The notes under the pieces were generated by a model. That model was not told the origin of the DNA. It made no database searches and worked only from the letters and a program-made list of their open reading frames with translations. Positions 37,196 through 48,297 of a DNA stretch of 64,000 nt are shown one piece after another. The number at the start of each line of letters is the position of its first letter. The stretch's first letter is position 1. Source of the DNA: Aequorivita viscosa (GTDB lineage: Bacteria > Bacteroidota > Bacteroidia > Flavobacteriales > Flavobacteriaceae); NCBI RefSeq assembly GCF_900106795.1, contig NZ_FNNS01000005.1:118681-182680 (forward strand). The letters run 5' to 3'. A program made the position numbers and the translations under genes.

Positions 37196-38725
37196 CTATT
37201 TCATCATTTTTCCTAGAATCCCAAGGACGCTTCGTATCACAGTTGGGCTAGTGAGGGTCTTTATCCATGGATTTGAAGTGCGTTTACTGCGAGACGAAGA
37301 TCTAACTGTTGATGCTTGTTTAGATTTTTCTGTTTCTTTTCTAGATTTTTCCTTAGCTTCTTCTGTGTTGGCATCAGCAATTTTTTTCGTCAACATTTCG
37401 TAAGCACTTTCCCTATCGACAGTTTTGTCGTATTCGGGAATTAGTGTAGAACTTTGTAGTAATTCCTTTAACTCGTCATTGCTTAATACATCCATTCGGC
37501 TCATGGGAGCGCGAAGCATTGTACGGGCTAGAGGTGTAGGTATTCCTTTTTCGTTCAAAGCACTTACCAATGCTTCTCCAATTCCTAGTGTTGTTAATAC
37601 TTCATCGGTTTTGTAATATTCTGAAATAGGATAGTTTTCTGCAGTAAGTTTTATTGCTTTTCTGTCTTTAGCCGTAAAAGCACGTAATGCATGTTGAATT
37701 TTTAGTCCTAACTGGCTCAGAACCGCGTCGGGTACATCTGTAGGGTTTTGGGTTACAAAATAAAGCCCAACTCCCTTAGAACGGATTAATTTTACAATAC
37801 TTTCAATTTGATTTAACAGCGCGCTACTGGCTTCTTTGAAAATTAAATGCGCCTCGTCAATAAAGATTACAAGTTCGGGTCTTCCGCTATCTCCTTGCTC
37901 AGGAAAAGTGGTGTAAATTTCAGCAAGCAAACTTAGCATGAAAGTTGAAAAAAGTTTAGGACGATCTTGTATATCGGTTAAGCGAATAATATTCACATAG
38001 GCCATTCCGTTTTCATCTAAGCGCATTAAATCTTGTGGATCAAACGATTTTTCGCCAAAAAACAGGTTAGCTCCTTGCTGTTCTAATTCAATAATTTTAC
38101 GTAGAATGGCGGCTGTAGAAGCGGTTGATATTCTGCCATAAGCATTTGTAAATTCTTCTTTTCCTTCGTTGGTAGTGTATTGTAAAATCTTTTTAAAATC
38201 CTTTAAATCCAATAAAGGCATTTTGTTGTCGTCGCAGTACTTAAAAATAACCGATACGATTCCAGATTGCGTATCGGTTAAATCGAGAATTCTAGACAAA
38301 AGCACAGGGCCAAATTCACTCACCGTGGCACGAAGACGTACGCCGTTTTGTTCAGAAAGCGATAAAATTTCGGTAGGAAACCGCTTGGCTTCGTATGGAA
38401 AACCGATGGCGTCGTGGCGTTCTTTTATTTTGGCATTATCTGTTCCAGGTTGCGCGATTCCGCTTAGGTCGCCCTTAAAGTCCATTAACAGCACTGGAAT
38501 TCCTTTTTCAGAAAGATTTTCAGCAAGAATTTGAAGCGTTTTAGTTTTTCCAGTTCCTGTGGCTCCTGCAATAAGTCCGTGACGATTTAAAGTTTTTAAT
38601 GGAAGTTTTACAAAAGCATCTTTTACAGTTTCTTTCTCATACATTGCTGAGCCTAGGGTAATATAATCTCCTTTTGTGGCGTAACCAGAATTGATATGCT
38701 CGATAAAAGTTTTCTTGTTTACCAT
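37196..38725 (-). CDS. HerA-like ATPase, YjgR/DUF853 family
   Basis: A 509-residue P-loop ATPase. Walker A is seen as GATGTGKT (Lys60), Walker B as LVIFIDEAHLIF with sensor-like QNPTDVPDAVLSQLG. Related to the HerA/FtsK group of DNA translocases, but the YjgR type has no proven role. The C-terminal 70 residues are charged and Ser-rich (KEKSRKETEKSKQASTVRSS). Its promoter diverges from that of queE in a 151-base space. Confidence 0.88.
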   Translation of the reverse strand: MVNKKTFIEHINSGYATKGDYITLGSAMYEKETVKDAFVKLPLKTLNRHGLIAGATGTGKTKTLQILAENLSEKGIPVLLMDFKGDLSGIAQPGTDNAKIKERHDAIGFPYEAKRFPTEILSLSEQNGVRLRATVSEFGPVLLSRILDLTDTQSGIVSVIFKYCDDNKMPLLDLKDFKKILQYTTNEGKEEFTNAYGRISTASTAAILRKIIELEQQGANLFFGEKSFDPQDLMRLDENGMAYVNIIRLTDIQDRPKLFSTFMLSLLAEIYTTFPEQGDSGRPELVIFIDEAHLIFKEASSALLNQIESIVKLIRSKGVGLYFVTQNPTDVPDAVLSQLGLKIQHALRAFTAKDRKAIKLTAENYPISEYYKTDEVLTTLGIGEALVSALNEKGIPTPLARTMLRAPMSRMDVLSNDELKELLQSSTLIPEYDKTVDRESAYEMLTKKIADANTEEAKEKSRKETEKSKQASTVRSSSRSKRTSNPWIKTLTSPTVIRSVLGILGKMMK

Positions 38726-38741
38726 GCTTTTAAATTTTGCT

Positions 38742-38773
38742 CAAATGTAATAAATAAACGTGCCAAAATTCAA
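38742..38773 (-). promoter_or_regulatory. Promoter of the HerA-like gene
   Basis: On the minus strand TTG (38773-38771), a 21-base spacer and TACATTTG (38749-38742); the gene starts 16 bases later. Confidence 0.65.
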
Positions 38774-38837
38774 ATACCGTTGCATTCTATTGAGCTAAAT
38801 AAGTTTGGTTTATCAGTTGGTTTTTGTTCGTTGCATT

Positions 38838-38871
38838 TTGTTATTTGAAGTTTATTTTTATAGTACTTTTG
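38838..38871 (+). promoter_or_regulatory. Promoter of queE, box five bases before the ATG
   Basis: TTG (38838-38840), a 23-base spacer and TACTTTTG (38864-38871). Only five bases separate the box from the ATG at 38877, so the mRNA should be leaderless or nearly so. Confidence 0.6.
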
Positions 38872-38876
38872 CGCCT

Positions 38877-39506
38877 ATGAAGAATGAAGTGCAAAGTTTA
38901 GTTGATAGAGGTCTTGTCTTGCCTTTAATGGAAGAGTTTTATACCATACAAGGCGAAGGATATCACAAAGGAACAGCTGCTTATTTTATTAGAGTAGGGG
39001 GTTGCGATGTTGGATGTCATTGGTGTGATGTAAAAGAAAGTTGGAATGCTGAACTTCATCCTCCAACTACTATTGAAAGCATGGTCCAAAAAGCTACAAG
39101 CCACTCAAAAACAGTCGTAATTACTGGTGGAGAGCCGCTTACCTACGATATGGGCCCGCTTACCAAAATGCTAAAAGATAATGGTGCGAATGTGCATATT
39201 GAAACTTCGGGCGCCTATAAACTAACGGGAACTTGGGATTGGATTTGTCTTTCTCCTAAAAAAGTAAAACTCCCTACCGAAGAAATTTATGAAGTTGCGC
39301 ACGAACTTAAAGTTATCGTTTTTAACAAGGATGACTTCCGTTTTGCTGAAGAACAAGCTGCAAAGGTTAACGATAACTGTTTGTTGTATCTTCAGCCAGA
39401 ATGGGGAAACCGTGAAAAAATGTCGCCGTTGATTGTGGATTATGTAATGCAAAATCCAAAATGGAAGGTGTCCCTACAAACGCATAAGTATCTAAACATT
39501 CCGTAA
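38877..39506 (+). CDS. queE: 7-carboxy-7-deazaguanine synthase
   Basis: A 209-residue radical-SAM enzyme that converts carboxy-tetrahydropterin to 7-carboxy-7-deazaguanine, on the way to queuosine in tRNA. The FeS cluster Cys are 43, 47 and 50 in GGCDVGCHWCD (CX3CX2C). EEFYTIQGEGYHKG and VVITGGEPLTY are also typical. The ATG at 38877 is chosen because the promoter box lies at 38864-38871, inside a longer frame that begins at 38805. The other queuosine genes are not in the window. Confidence 0.94.
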   Translation: MKNEVQSLVDRGLVLPLMEEFYTIQGEGYHKGTAAYFIRVGGCDVGCHWCDVKESWNAELHPPTTIESMVQKATSHSKTVVITGGEPLTYDMGPLTKMLKDNGANVHIETSGAYKLTGTWDWICLSPKKVKLPTEEIYEVAHELKVIVFNKDDFRFAEEQAAKVNDNCLLYLQPEWGNREKMSPLIVDYVMQNPKWKVSLQTHKYLNIP

Positions 39507-39551
39507 AGGCGCAATGCATAGTGTCTCCACTTGTGGTAATACACTGTGCTT

Positions 39552-40097
39552 CTAAGGAAGAGTTTTAAAAGGAATTTCTACGTAATGATCGTCCCATCCT
39601 ATCAAAAGTGTTGTTCCGTCGTTTTCGGGGCGAAATATCATTGAAAGTGTTTCTATTGGAGCTACGGCTTGCATACATGAAACCTTTATTCGAGCCACAT
39701 CCATTTCTTTTTTATAATTGAATGCTCCCCAGATATCGGTTGCACTGTTGATTATAATCGTCCACTTGTCTTTATTTGGAATCGTGAAAAGTGTGTACGT
39801 GCCCGGTTTTAAAACGGTCTTTCCAAGAAGTAAGGGGGTGTAAATGGTTAATTCGGTTGCTTCATTCGCTCCTGTGCGCCATACTTCATTATATGGCACT
39901 AATTCGCCAAAAATATCACGTCCCTTTTTTTGAGGACGACTGTATATAACTCGAGCAATTGGCGGACTGTTTTTATTAGCTCTAGCAATTGCAAGATCCA
40001 TAGGAGAAGCATCTATATTTGGAAATTCTTGAGCCTGAATATTTAGTTGAATGGCAAAAAAGGTAAGCGTTAAAAATATAGCTAAAGTGTTTTTCAT
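39552..40097 (-). CDS. DUF2911 family exported protein
   Basis: A 181-residue protein with a signal peptide (MKNTLAIFLTLTFFAIQLNIQAQ). The DUF2911 core is visible as ARVIYSRPQKKGRDIFGELVPYNEVWRTGANEATELTI, LKPGTYTLFTIPNKDKWTIIIN and a closing IGWDDHYVEIPF. The fold is a beta-sandwich and the function is unknown. The ATG at 40097 is preferred over a frame 17 codons longer, which would put charged residues before the signal peptide. Confidence 0.88.
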   Translation of the reverse strand: MKNTLAIFLTLTFFAIQLNIQAQEFPNIDASPMDLAIARANKNSPPIARVIYSRPQKKGRDIFGELVPYNEVWRTGANEATELTIYTPLLLGKTVLKPGTYTLFTIPNKDKWTIIINSATDIWGAFNYKKEMDVARIKVSCMQAVAPIETLSMIFRPENDGTTLLIGWDDHYVEIPFKTLP

Positions 40098-40347
40098 AGT
40101 ATTGCGTTTAATAATGAACGAACGGTAAGTTATGACAATTATTTTCATTAAAAGTTTAATCGGGCTCTAAATGTTATGGAGTAAATGCTGCTAAACAGAA
40201 AGCTGTTTTGTGAAACTTAACCCCCTGTTTATGGTTTCATGTCTCAATATACAAGAAAGCTATAAAAACAGCTTTTTTCCACAGGTTTTTGTTAATAACT
40301 TAGTGTCTCTGAGATACGTAAACCCTTAATTTTATAGGGGATTTCGT

Positions 40348-40355
40348 TATATTTG
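40348..40355 (+). promoter_or_regulatory. Candidate gyrB promoter box
   Basis: TATATTTG, an exact TAnnTTTG match, 39 bases before the gyrB ATG. No TTG at the usual distance is found. Confidence 0.45.
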
Positions 40356-40358
40356 TGA

Positions 40359-42335
<1,977 letters not shown>

Positions 42336-42440
42336 TATCACTGGTTGGGTATTCCGTGTATCCCTCGCTTAGTATGTCCATGTTTTGAGTTCTTCTATTT
42401 GCTTACTTTAAAATCTAATTATTAAATCGTCTGCAGTTTG

Positions 42441-42470
42441 AATAGGTTTTAAAAAAGCCCTATTTTTATA
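42441..42470 (+). terminator. Weak terminator after gyrB
   Basis: AATAGG and CCTATT pair around a 12-base loop and are followed by TTTTATAT. About 105 bases after the gyrB stop. Confidence 0.45.
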
Positions 42471-42492
42471 TGGAAACTAAAATACTGTTAAA

Positions 42493-42530
42493 CCCACCTA
42501 CCAGTCTAGGGCAGGTAGGTGGTTTTTTTT
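42493..42530 (+). terminator. Strong terminator-like hairpin just before the DUF6588 gene
   Basis: CCCACCTACC and GGTAGGTGG form a nearly perfect nine-base GC-rich stem with a T run of eight. It ends only 19 bases before the ATG of the next gene, with no promoter box in between, so it may be an attenuator. Confidence 0.7.
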
Positions 42531-42549
42531 AAATGTAAATTCTGTATAT

Positions 42550-43566
42550 ATGAAAAAGTTACTACTGTTTTTCGGATTATTGATTACTGTGCCTTCATTG
42601 GCGCAAGATAAATTAGAAGACCTTATTGCTGCAGGTATTGAAGACGCCCAACGTTTTGCCACTGATTATTTAACACCGGGTACTGAAAGCTTAATGCACA
42701 ATGTCGCGAATGGGTGGATACAATCCGCTGAGGTTAAAAAACCACTTAAATTTGATATTTCATTAATAGGAAATATTATTCTCGTGAAAGACGAGCACCA
42801 AACTTTTACACTGAACACCGCCGATTATAAAAATCTTAAATTTCAAGATGGCAGTACGGTAAAACAGGTTGCTACCGTTTTTGGAGAAAACAACCCCGAT
42901 ATAACGGTTTATTCTGAAGTTAAGGATGGTGATATAACAGTTAGAGTGCCTTTTGAACTACCGCAAGGATTGGCTTCAGTAAATATGAACATATTGCCTG
43001 CAGCATTTCTGCAAGCAAGATTAGGGCTTTTTAAAGGAACTGAATTAAAGTTACGTTACTTTCCTAAAATTAAACAAGAAGATGTGGACGTCGGACTTTA
43101 TGGAGTGGGACTTCAACACGAATTTACCAGTTGGCTTCCGGCAGAGAAGCTGTTTCCTGTAGCTATTTCTGGTATTGTAGCCTACACAAATGTTGGGGCA
43201 AACTACGATTTTACTAATAACAATATTGTTACAGGTACCAATCAAAGATTTGATTTAACTGTAAATTCTTGGTTGTTTCAACTTCAAGCGTCAACAAAAC
43301 TGCCTGTAATTAACTTTTACGGCGGAATTGGTTATGTTTCTGGAAATTCAGAATTTAATGTTTTAGGAAATTATAAAGTTGTTGATGGTATACCTATAGA
43401 TGAAGACACAGATGAATTTCAGAATCCATTTACCGTGGAGAATAGTGTTTCGGATATGCGCGGAACGCTAGGACTTATCTTAGAATTAGGATTCTTCGGA
43501 TTGCATGTAGATTATACTTTTGCTCAATATAACAATGCTTCAGTGGGAATGCATTTCGGAATTTAA
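42550..43566 (+). CDS. DUF6588 family exported protein
   Basis: A 338-residue protein with a signal peptide (MKKLLLFFGLLITVPSLAQ). It contains alternating beta segments with small residues (LKLRYFPKIKQEDVDVGLYGVGLQHEFTSW, NFYGGIGYVSGNSEF) and ends in a beta strand with aromatic character (YNNASVGMHFGI), which suggests an outer-membrane barrel. It resembles the DUF6588 family of Bacteroidota, whose role is unknown. A terminator-like hairpin precedes its start. Confidence 0.75.
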   Translation: MKKLLLFFGLLITVPSLAQDKLEDLIAAGIEDAQRFATDYLTPGTESLMHNVANGWIQSAEVKKPLKFDISLIGNIILVKDEHQTFTLNTADYKNLKFQDGSTVKQVATVFGENNPDITVYSEVKDGDITVRVPFELPQGLASVNMNILPAAFLQARLGLFKGTELKLRYFPKIKQEDVDVGLYGVGLQHEFTSWLPAEKLFPVAISGIVAYTNVGANYDFTNNNIVTGTNQRFDLTVNSWLFQLQASTKLPVINFYGGIGYVSGNSEFNVLGNYKVVDGIPIDEDTDEFQNPFTVENSVSDMRGTLGLILELGFFGLHVDYTFAQYNNASVGMHFGI

Positions 43567-43660
43567 CACACTATTCTTTATTTTACTATAACCGCCTTCT
43601 TCTTTTATTTTTGAAGAAAAATTTTAGGTAATTCGTTTTGTTTTTAAAGCTTTGTTATCA

Positions 43661-43688
43661 TTGTTTTAAGTAGTTTTTGATACTTTTG
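43661..43688 (+). promoter_or_regulatory. Promoter of mdh
   Basis: TTG (43661-43663), a 17-base spacer and TACTTTTG (43681-43688). The leader would be about 83 bases. Confidence 0.65.
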
Positions 43689-43775
43689 TGAAGCTTTTTA
43701 ACCCAAACATTTTAATAGTTGAAAATGGGTTCAAAATTCAATTGAAAATATTAATAATCAATAAATAATAATTAA

Positions 43776-44702
43776 ATGAAAGTAACAGTCGTAGGTGCGG
43801 GTGCTGTTGGCGCAAGTTGTGCTGAGTATATCGCTATAAAGAATTTTGCAAGTGAAGTAGTTTTGTTGGATATAAAAGAAGGTTTTGCTGAAGGAAAGGC
43901 TATGGATCTTATGCAAACGGCTTCTTTAAATGGTTTTGATACTAGAATTGTAGGTGTAACAGGCGATTATTCTAAAACTGCCGATAGTGATATTTGCGTA
44001 ATTACTAGTGGAATACCAAGAAAACCTGGAATGACTCGTGAAGAATTAATAGGAATTAATGCTGGTATTGTAAAGGATGTTTCTTCTAACCTTGTAAAAC
44101 ATTCTCCTAACACAATTATTATCGTCGTGAGTAATCCAATGGATTCTATGACATATTTGGTTCATAAAACTTCAGGATTAGACAAAAATAAAATTATCGG
44201 AATGGGAGGTGCTTTAGATAGCGCTCGTTTCAAATACCGTTTGGCTGAAGCTTTGGGCGCTCCAATTAGCGATGTAGACGGAATGGTAATTGGTGGTCAT
44301 AGCGATACTGGAATGGTTCCGTTAACACGTTTGGCAACACGAAATAGTGTTCCTGTTTCTAATTTCCTTTCTGATGATAGATTAAATCAAGTTCTTGAAG
44401 ATACTAAGGTTGGTGGAGCTACACTTACCAAATTGTTAGGAACTTCGGCTTGGTATGCTCCGGGAGCAGCAGTTTCAGGATTGGTTCAAGCAATTGCTTG
44501 CGACCAAAAGAAAATGTTCCCATGCTCAGTAATGCTTGATGGAGAATACGGATTGAAGGATATTTGTATCGGAGCTCCTGTTATTCTAGGTCGAAATGGT
44601 ATCGAAAAAATCGTAGAACTTGAATTGAGTGATGCGGAAAAAGCCCATATGCAATCAAGCGCTGAAGGTGTTCGTAAAACAAACGATTTGCTAGAATTTT
44701 AA
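43776..44702 (+). CDS. mdh: Malate dehydrogenase
   Basis: A 308-residue NAD-dependent enzyme of the lactate-dehydrogenase-like type, oxidising malate to oxaloacetate in the TCA cycle. The NAD fold begins VVGAGAVGASCAEYIA, the substrate loop is ITSGIPRKPGMTREEL, and the catalytic His is in VIGGHSDTGMVPLTR. A perfect terminator follows. Confidence 0.97.
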   Translation: MKVTVVGAGAVGASCAEYIAIKNFASEVVLLDIKEGFAEGKAMDLMQTASLNGFDTRIVGVTGDYSKTADSDICVITSGIPRKPGMTREELIGINAGIVKDVSSNLVKHSPNTIIIVVSNPMDSMTYLVHKTSGLDKNKIIGMGGALDSARFKYRLAEALGAPISDVDGMVIGGHSDTGMVPLTRLATRNSVPVSNFLSDDRLNQVLEDTKVGGATLTKLLGTSAWYAPGAAVSGLVQAIACDQKKMFPCSVMLDGEYGLKDICIGAPVILGRNGIEKIVELELSDAEKAHMQSSAEGVRKTNDLLEF

Positions 44703-44722
44703 TAATAAAGCAATTTTAAATT

Positions 44723-44759
44723 AAACCTCACAGGTCTCGAAAGACCTGTGAGGTTTTTT
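44723..44759 (+). terminator. Rho-independent terminator after mdh
   Basis: AACCTCACAGGTCT and AGACCTGTGAGGTT, a perfect 14-base stem with the tetraloop CGAA and a T run. Confidence 0.92.
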
Positions 44760-44784
44760 CATGTGGATTATGTTCTTTGTTTAA

Positions 44785-44834
44785 TAAAAACCCCAAGGGT
44801 ATTGCGATGAAAAAAGCAATCTAACCTTTGGGGC
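44785..44834 (-). terminator. Terminator after nrdJ
   Basis: On the minus strand CCCCAAAGGT pairs with ACCCTTGGGG across a loop of about 22 bases, followed by TTTTTA. It lies about 60 bases downstream of the nrdJ stop. Confidence 0.65.
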
Positions 44835-44850
44835 TTGACATTTATACAAT

Positions 44851-44890
44851 CTTACGTCCTATAGCGCAGCGGTCTTAAGTCCTACGTCCT
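44851..44890. repeat. Intergenic words of the TTAAGTCC/TACGTCC family
   Basis: CTTACGTCCT, CTTAAGTCC and CCTACGTCCT occur within 40 bases next to the nrdJ stop. The same words, in inverted arms, make up the element at 58697-58801. Confidence 0.5.
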
Positions 44891-44894
44891 TTTT

Positions 44895-47447
44895 TTACCC
44901 GCATTTTGAAGATCCGCAATTCTTGCAAGTCAAACAACCTTCCTGATAAATAAGAGAGGTGCTATTACAGTTTTCGCATTTTTGTTTTTTTGCTTCCGTC
45001 CCGTCTGCAACATAACGTTTTAGGGCGCGAGCAACTCCATTTTTCCAGGTGTTAATGCTTTCTGTGTCTAATTGCAAACTGTTTATTAATTCCACGGCTT
45101 TCTCAATCGGCATTCCGTGGCGAAGGGTACTCGATATTAGTTTCGCATAATTCCAAAATTCGGGATTAAACTTGTGTGAAAGTCCTTCGATTGTGGTTTT
45201 ATAGCCTCGTTTATTTTTATATTGAAAATCATAACGCGAGCTGCCATCTTCATTTCTAGCCTTGATAATAAATCCTTGATTTACCCATCGCGGAATTAGA
45301 ATACCATCTTCATCATCTGCAAACCCTGTAAATATTTCATAAGGTTTTCCGTCGATTAACCCGATAAATGCTATCCATTTGTCCTTGCTATTTTGAAAAC
45401 GGACTACATCGGCGTTTAATATTTCTGGACGCTTTGTTGGGAAAGCAGTGAGAGTGGTTTCTTGATCTTCCTCTTTTTCATCATTTGAAATTAAAACTCC
45501 CGAACGGGATCCATCACGGTACACGGTAACTCCCTTGCAGCCTGCTTGCCAAGCCTCTAGATATAATTTACCGACCAATTCTTCTGTAGCATCGTTTGGT
45601 AGGTTAATTGTAACTGAAATGGAATGATCTACCCACTTTTGAACGGCTCCTTGCATTTTTACTTTGCTAAGCCAATCCACGTCATTGGAAGTGGCCTGGT
45701 AATAAGGTGAGTTTTTAACGATTTTATTTAATTCCTCCTGAGTGTAATTTTGGTTGGTGTCTATACCGGTAACTTCCATCCATTCTTTAAAGCGGTGGTG
45801 AAAAACAACATATTCTTCCCAGCTATCTCCAACTTCATCAACAAAGTCTACCCTAACATTCTTATCGTTTGGGTTTACTTTTCTTCGTCGCTTGTAAACT
45901 GGTAAAAAAACTGGCTCGATTCCAGAAGTAGTTTGTGTCATTAAGCTTGTAGTGCCAGTAGGAGCAATCGTTAAAAGTGCAATATTTCTACGGCCGTGCT
46001 CTAGCATATCGTAATACAGCTTTTCATCCGCTTCTTTTAAACGAAGTATAAATGGATTGTTCTTTTCGCGATCAGAATCAAATAATTTAAAGGCGCCTCT
46101 TTCTTTCGCGGTGTTTACCGATGCTCTATAGGCTTCAATAGCTATGGTTTTGTGGATTTTTACTGAAAATTCAATTCCCTCTGGGCTGCCATATTTAATG
46201 CCTAATGCAGCAAGCATGTCCCCTTCTGCGGTAATTCCTATTCCGGTTCTTCTACCTTCTTCAGCTTTTGTTTGAATGTTCTTCCAAAGGTTTCTTTCAA
46301 CAGCTTTAATTTCATCAGACTGTGGGTCGGCATCAATTTTAGCAATAATTGCGTCAATTTTTTCCAATTCTAAGTCGATGATATCGTCCATTATCCTTTG
46401 GGCGATGTTCAAGTGCTTTCTAAAAAGATCGAAATTGAACGAAGCTTCCTTCGTAAATGGCTTGTCAACGTATGAAAATAAGTTGATGGCCAGTAATCGG
46501 CAGGAATCATAAGGACATAGCGGAATTTCTCCACACGGATTTGTTGAAACCGTTTTATAGCCTAAGTCTGCATAACAGTCTGGCACCGATTCTTTGATTA
46601 TGGTGTCCCAAAAAAGAATTCCAGGTTCAGCAGACTTCCAAGCATTGTGAACAATTTTTTTCCACAGTTTTCCAGCTTCTATTTCGTTTGTATTCTTTGG
46701 GTTTTCACTAAAAATTGGATATTTCTGAACATAGTTTCCTCCGTCTTTTACCGCTTGCATAAAAGCATCATCTATTCGCACAGAAACGTTGGCGCCAGTA
46801 ACTTTACCTTGTTCCATTTTAGCATCGATAAAATCTTCTGCGTCTGGGTGATTTATAGATACTGAAAGCATTAAGGCTCCTCGACGCCCGTCTTGAGCAA
46901 CCTCCCGTGTAGAGTTGGAGTAACGTTCCATAAATGGAACAATACCAGTTGAAGTTAGGGCAGAATTTTTTACTGGAGATCCTTTTGGGCGTATGTGTGA
47001 AAGATCGTGTCCAACTCCTCCGCGGCGCTTCATAAGTTGTACCTGTTCTTGGTCTATCTTCATAATTCCACCATACGAATCGGAATCGCCGTCGTTTCCA
47101 ATAACAAAACAGTTTGAAAGGGAGGCTACTTGGTACGGATTGCCAATTCCGGCCATTGGGCTTCCTTGGGGTACTATATATTTAAAATCCTTAATAGCAT
47201 CATATATTTCCTTCTCGGTTAATGGGTTTATATAGCGCTGTTCAATTCGGGCAATTTCACTCGCAATTCTGCGGTGCATGTCGTCAGGAGTTTTTTCATA
47301 AATATTGCCTTCAGAATCTTTTAGGGCGTATTTGTTCACCCAAACGCGGGCGGCAAGATCATCACCTTTAAAATAATCAACCGAAGCATTAAAAGCCTCA
47401 TCTTGAGTAAAGGTTTGGGGTGTGGGGGTAATGGTTTTCACAGACAT
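44895..47447 (-). CDS. nrdJ: Adenosylcobalamin-dependent ribonucleoside-diphosphate reductase (class II)
   Basis: An 850-residue ribonucleotide reductase that reduces ribonucleotides to deoxyribonucleotides with a B12-derived radical. Visible are SLSNCFVIGND, VSTNPCGEIPLCPYDSCRL with the redox Cys region, TAEGDMLAALGIKYG, LTIAPTGTTSLM, and a C-terminal zinc-ribbon-like tail rich in Cys (CENCNSTSLIYQEGC then CKNCGSSKCG). The ATG at 47447 is chosen over a TTG three codons upstream. No cobalamin riboswitch was recognised upstream. It is the only reductase in the window. Confidence 0.93.
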   Translation of the reverse strand: MSVKTITPTPQTFTQDEAFNASVDYFKGDDLAARVWVNKYALKDSEGNIYEKTPDDMHRRIASEIARIEQRYINPLTEKEIYDAIKDFKYIVPQGSPMAGIGNPYQVASLSNCFVIGNDGDSDSYGGIMKIDQEQVQLMKRRGGVGHDLSHIRPKGSPVKNSALTSTGIVPFMERYSNSTREVAQDGRRGALMLSVSINHPDAEDFIDAKMEQGKVTGANVSVRIDDAFMQAVKDGGNYVQKYPIFSENPKNTNEIEAGKLWKKIVHNAWKSAEPGILFWDTIIKESVPDCYADLGYKTVSTNPCGEIPLCPYDSCRLLAINLFSYVDKPFTKEASFNFDLFRKHLNIAQRIMDDIIDLELEKIDAIIAKIDADPQSDEIKAVERNLWKNIQTKAEEGRRTGIGITAEGDMLAALGIKYGSPEGIEFSVKIHKTIAIEAYRASVNTAKERGAFKLFDSDREKNNPFILRLKEADEKLYYDMLEHGRRNIALLTIAPTGTTSLMTQTTSGIEPVFLPVYKRRRKVNPNDKNVRVDFVDEVGDSWEEYVVFHHRFKEWMEVTGIDTNQNYTQEELNKIVKNSPYYQATSNDVDWLSKVKMQGAVQKWVDHSISVTINLPNDATEELVGKLYLEAWQAGCKGVTVYRDGSRSGVLISNDEKEEDQETTLTAFPTKRPEILNADVVRFQNSKDKWIAFIGLIDGKPYEIFTGFADDEDGILIPRWVNQGFIIKARNEDGSSRYDFQYKNKRGYKTTIEGLSHKFNPEFWNYAKLISSTLRHGMPIEKAVELINSLQLDTESINTWKNGVARALKRYVADGTEAKKQKCENCNSTSLIYQEGCLTCKNCGSSKCG

Positions 47448-47536
47448 CTTTTGCAAAAATTTTAGGAGGTTATTAAATTTGCTTTTTAAAGTATGTAAAT
47501 ATAGCGAAATAGAAATCTCATTTAAAAATATAAATT

Positions 47537-47611
47537 AAAAAGTTGACAGAAAAAATATATACTTACCTATTAATCAAAACATTAAAAATTATAAACAATA
47601 AAAAGTTGACA
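47537..47611. repeat. Twelve-base direct repeat AAAAAGTTGACA
   Basis: Exact copies at 47537-47548 and 47600-47611, 63 bases apart start to start, in the space between the divergent nrdJ and the copper locus. Could be a regulator site pair; nothing more can be said. Confidence 0.45.
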
Positions 47612-47716
47612 AATTTGTGAAATTTCGGTTTCCTTGATAGAACCCTGTGTTTTATGGTTTTTCGGTGAATATTTGGGCTTGCTTCGTATGATTTAATAAA
47701 GTGATAAAAGTCATTT

Positions 47717-47744
47717 TTGAAACTTGTAGTGAATCGTATATTTG
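47717..47744 (+). promoter_or_regulatory. Promoter of the copper-type locus, box four bases before a GTG start
   Basis: TTG (47717-47719), a 17-base spacer and TATATTTG (47737-47744). The GTG at 47749 follows after four bases, so the first gene's mRNA should be leaderless. Confidence 0.65.
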
Positions 47745-47748
47745 TAGT

Positions 47749-48126
47749 GTGAAAAATGTAATTCTCATATCGATTACCTTCCTAATGTTCGCCAAACCTT
47801 TTTGGCCAGTAATGGATTATATGGTGAATTATGATTACATTGTTAATAATTTATGTGAAAATAGAGACAAACCAGAATTGAACTGTGACGGAAAATGTTA
47901 TTTAAGTAAAGAATTGGCTAAAGAAGCTGGTGCTGATGAAAATAATCCTCTAAACAATAAAAATTCAAAAACCGAAATTCCGCAGGTTATTATTCTTGAA
48001 AATATTTCTGATTTTCAATTAGCATTTATACCAGATATTATTGCACCAGAAAAAGTGGGTTATACATCAGTATTTCACACTTCACTTTATGTGTCAAAAA
48101 TTCTTCATCCCCCGCGAATAGTATAG
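47749..48126 (+). CDS. Small exported protein with CxxxC motif, first gene of a putative copper locus
   Basis: A 125-residue protein. The N-terminus is one hydrophobic segment (NVILISITFLMFAKPFWPV) acting as an anchor or signal. Then follows a Cys motif, Cys36, Cys46 and Cys50, in NNLCENRDKPELNCDGKCYL, and a loop rich in Asn and Lys. The ending HPPRIV is short and without a domain. The family is not characterised as far as I know. Three Cys beside a copper-type receptor suggest a metal-related role, which is inference. The start GTG at 47749 is set by the promoter box at 47737-47744; the longer frame from 47701 would start upstream of the transcript. Confidence 0.75.
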   Translation: MKNVILISITFLMFAKPFWPVMDYMVNYDYIVNNLCENRDKPELNCDGKCYLSKELAKEAGADENNPLNNKNSKTEIPQVIILENISDFQLAFIPDIIAPEKVGYTSVFHTSLYVSKILHPPRIV

Positions 48127-48297
48127 TTTTTTGAGGGACGTTTTTTGTGGTTTTCTAATGAAAGCCCGCTTGTAATGCTCGTGAGGTTTATAAACCTAGT
48201 TGTGCTAAACGAAGACGACCATTTCATTCCTTCAAGATGTGTTTTTAAAATCGATATACTTCTTGTTGGTGTTTAGAAACCTATAACTATTTTTAAA

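Noticed and set aside
47448..47748. Cobalamin riboswitch before nrdJ
   Set aside because: No B12-box-like core or matching stems were seen in the 300-base AT-rich spacer.
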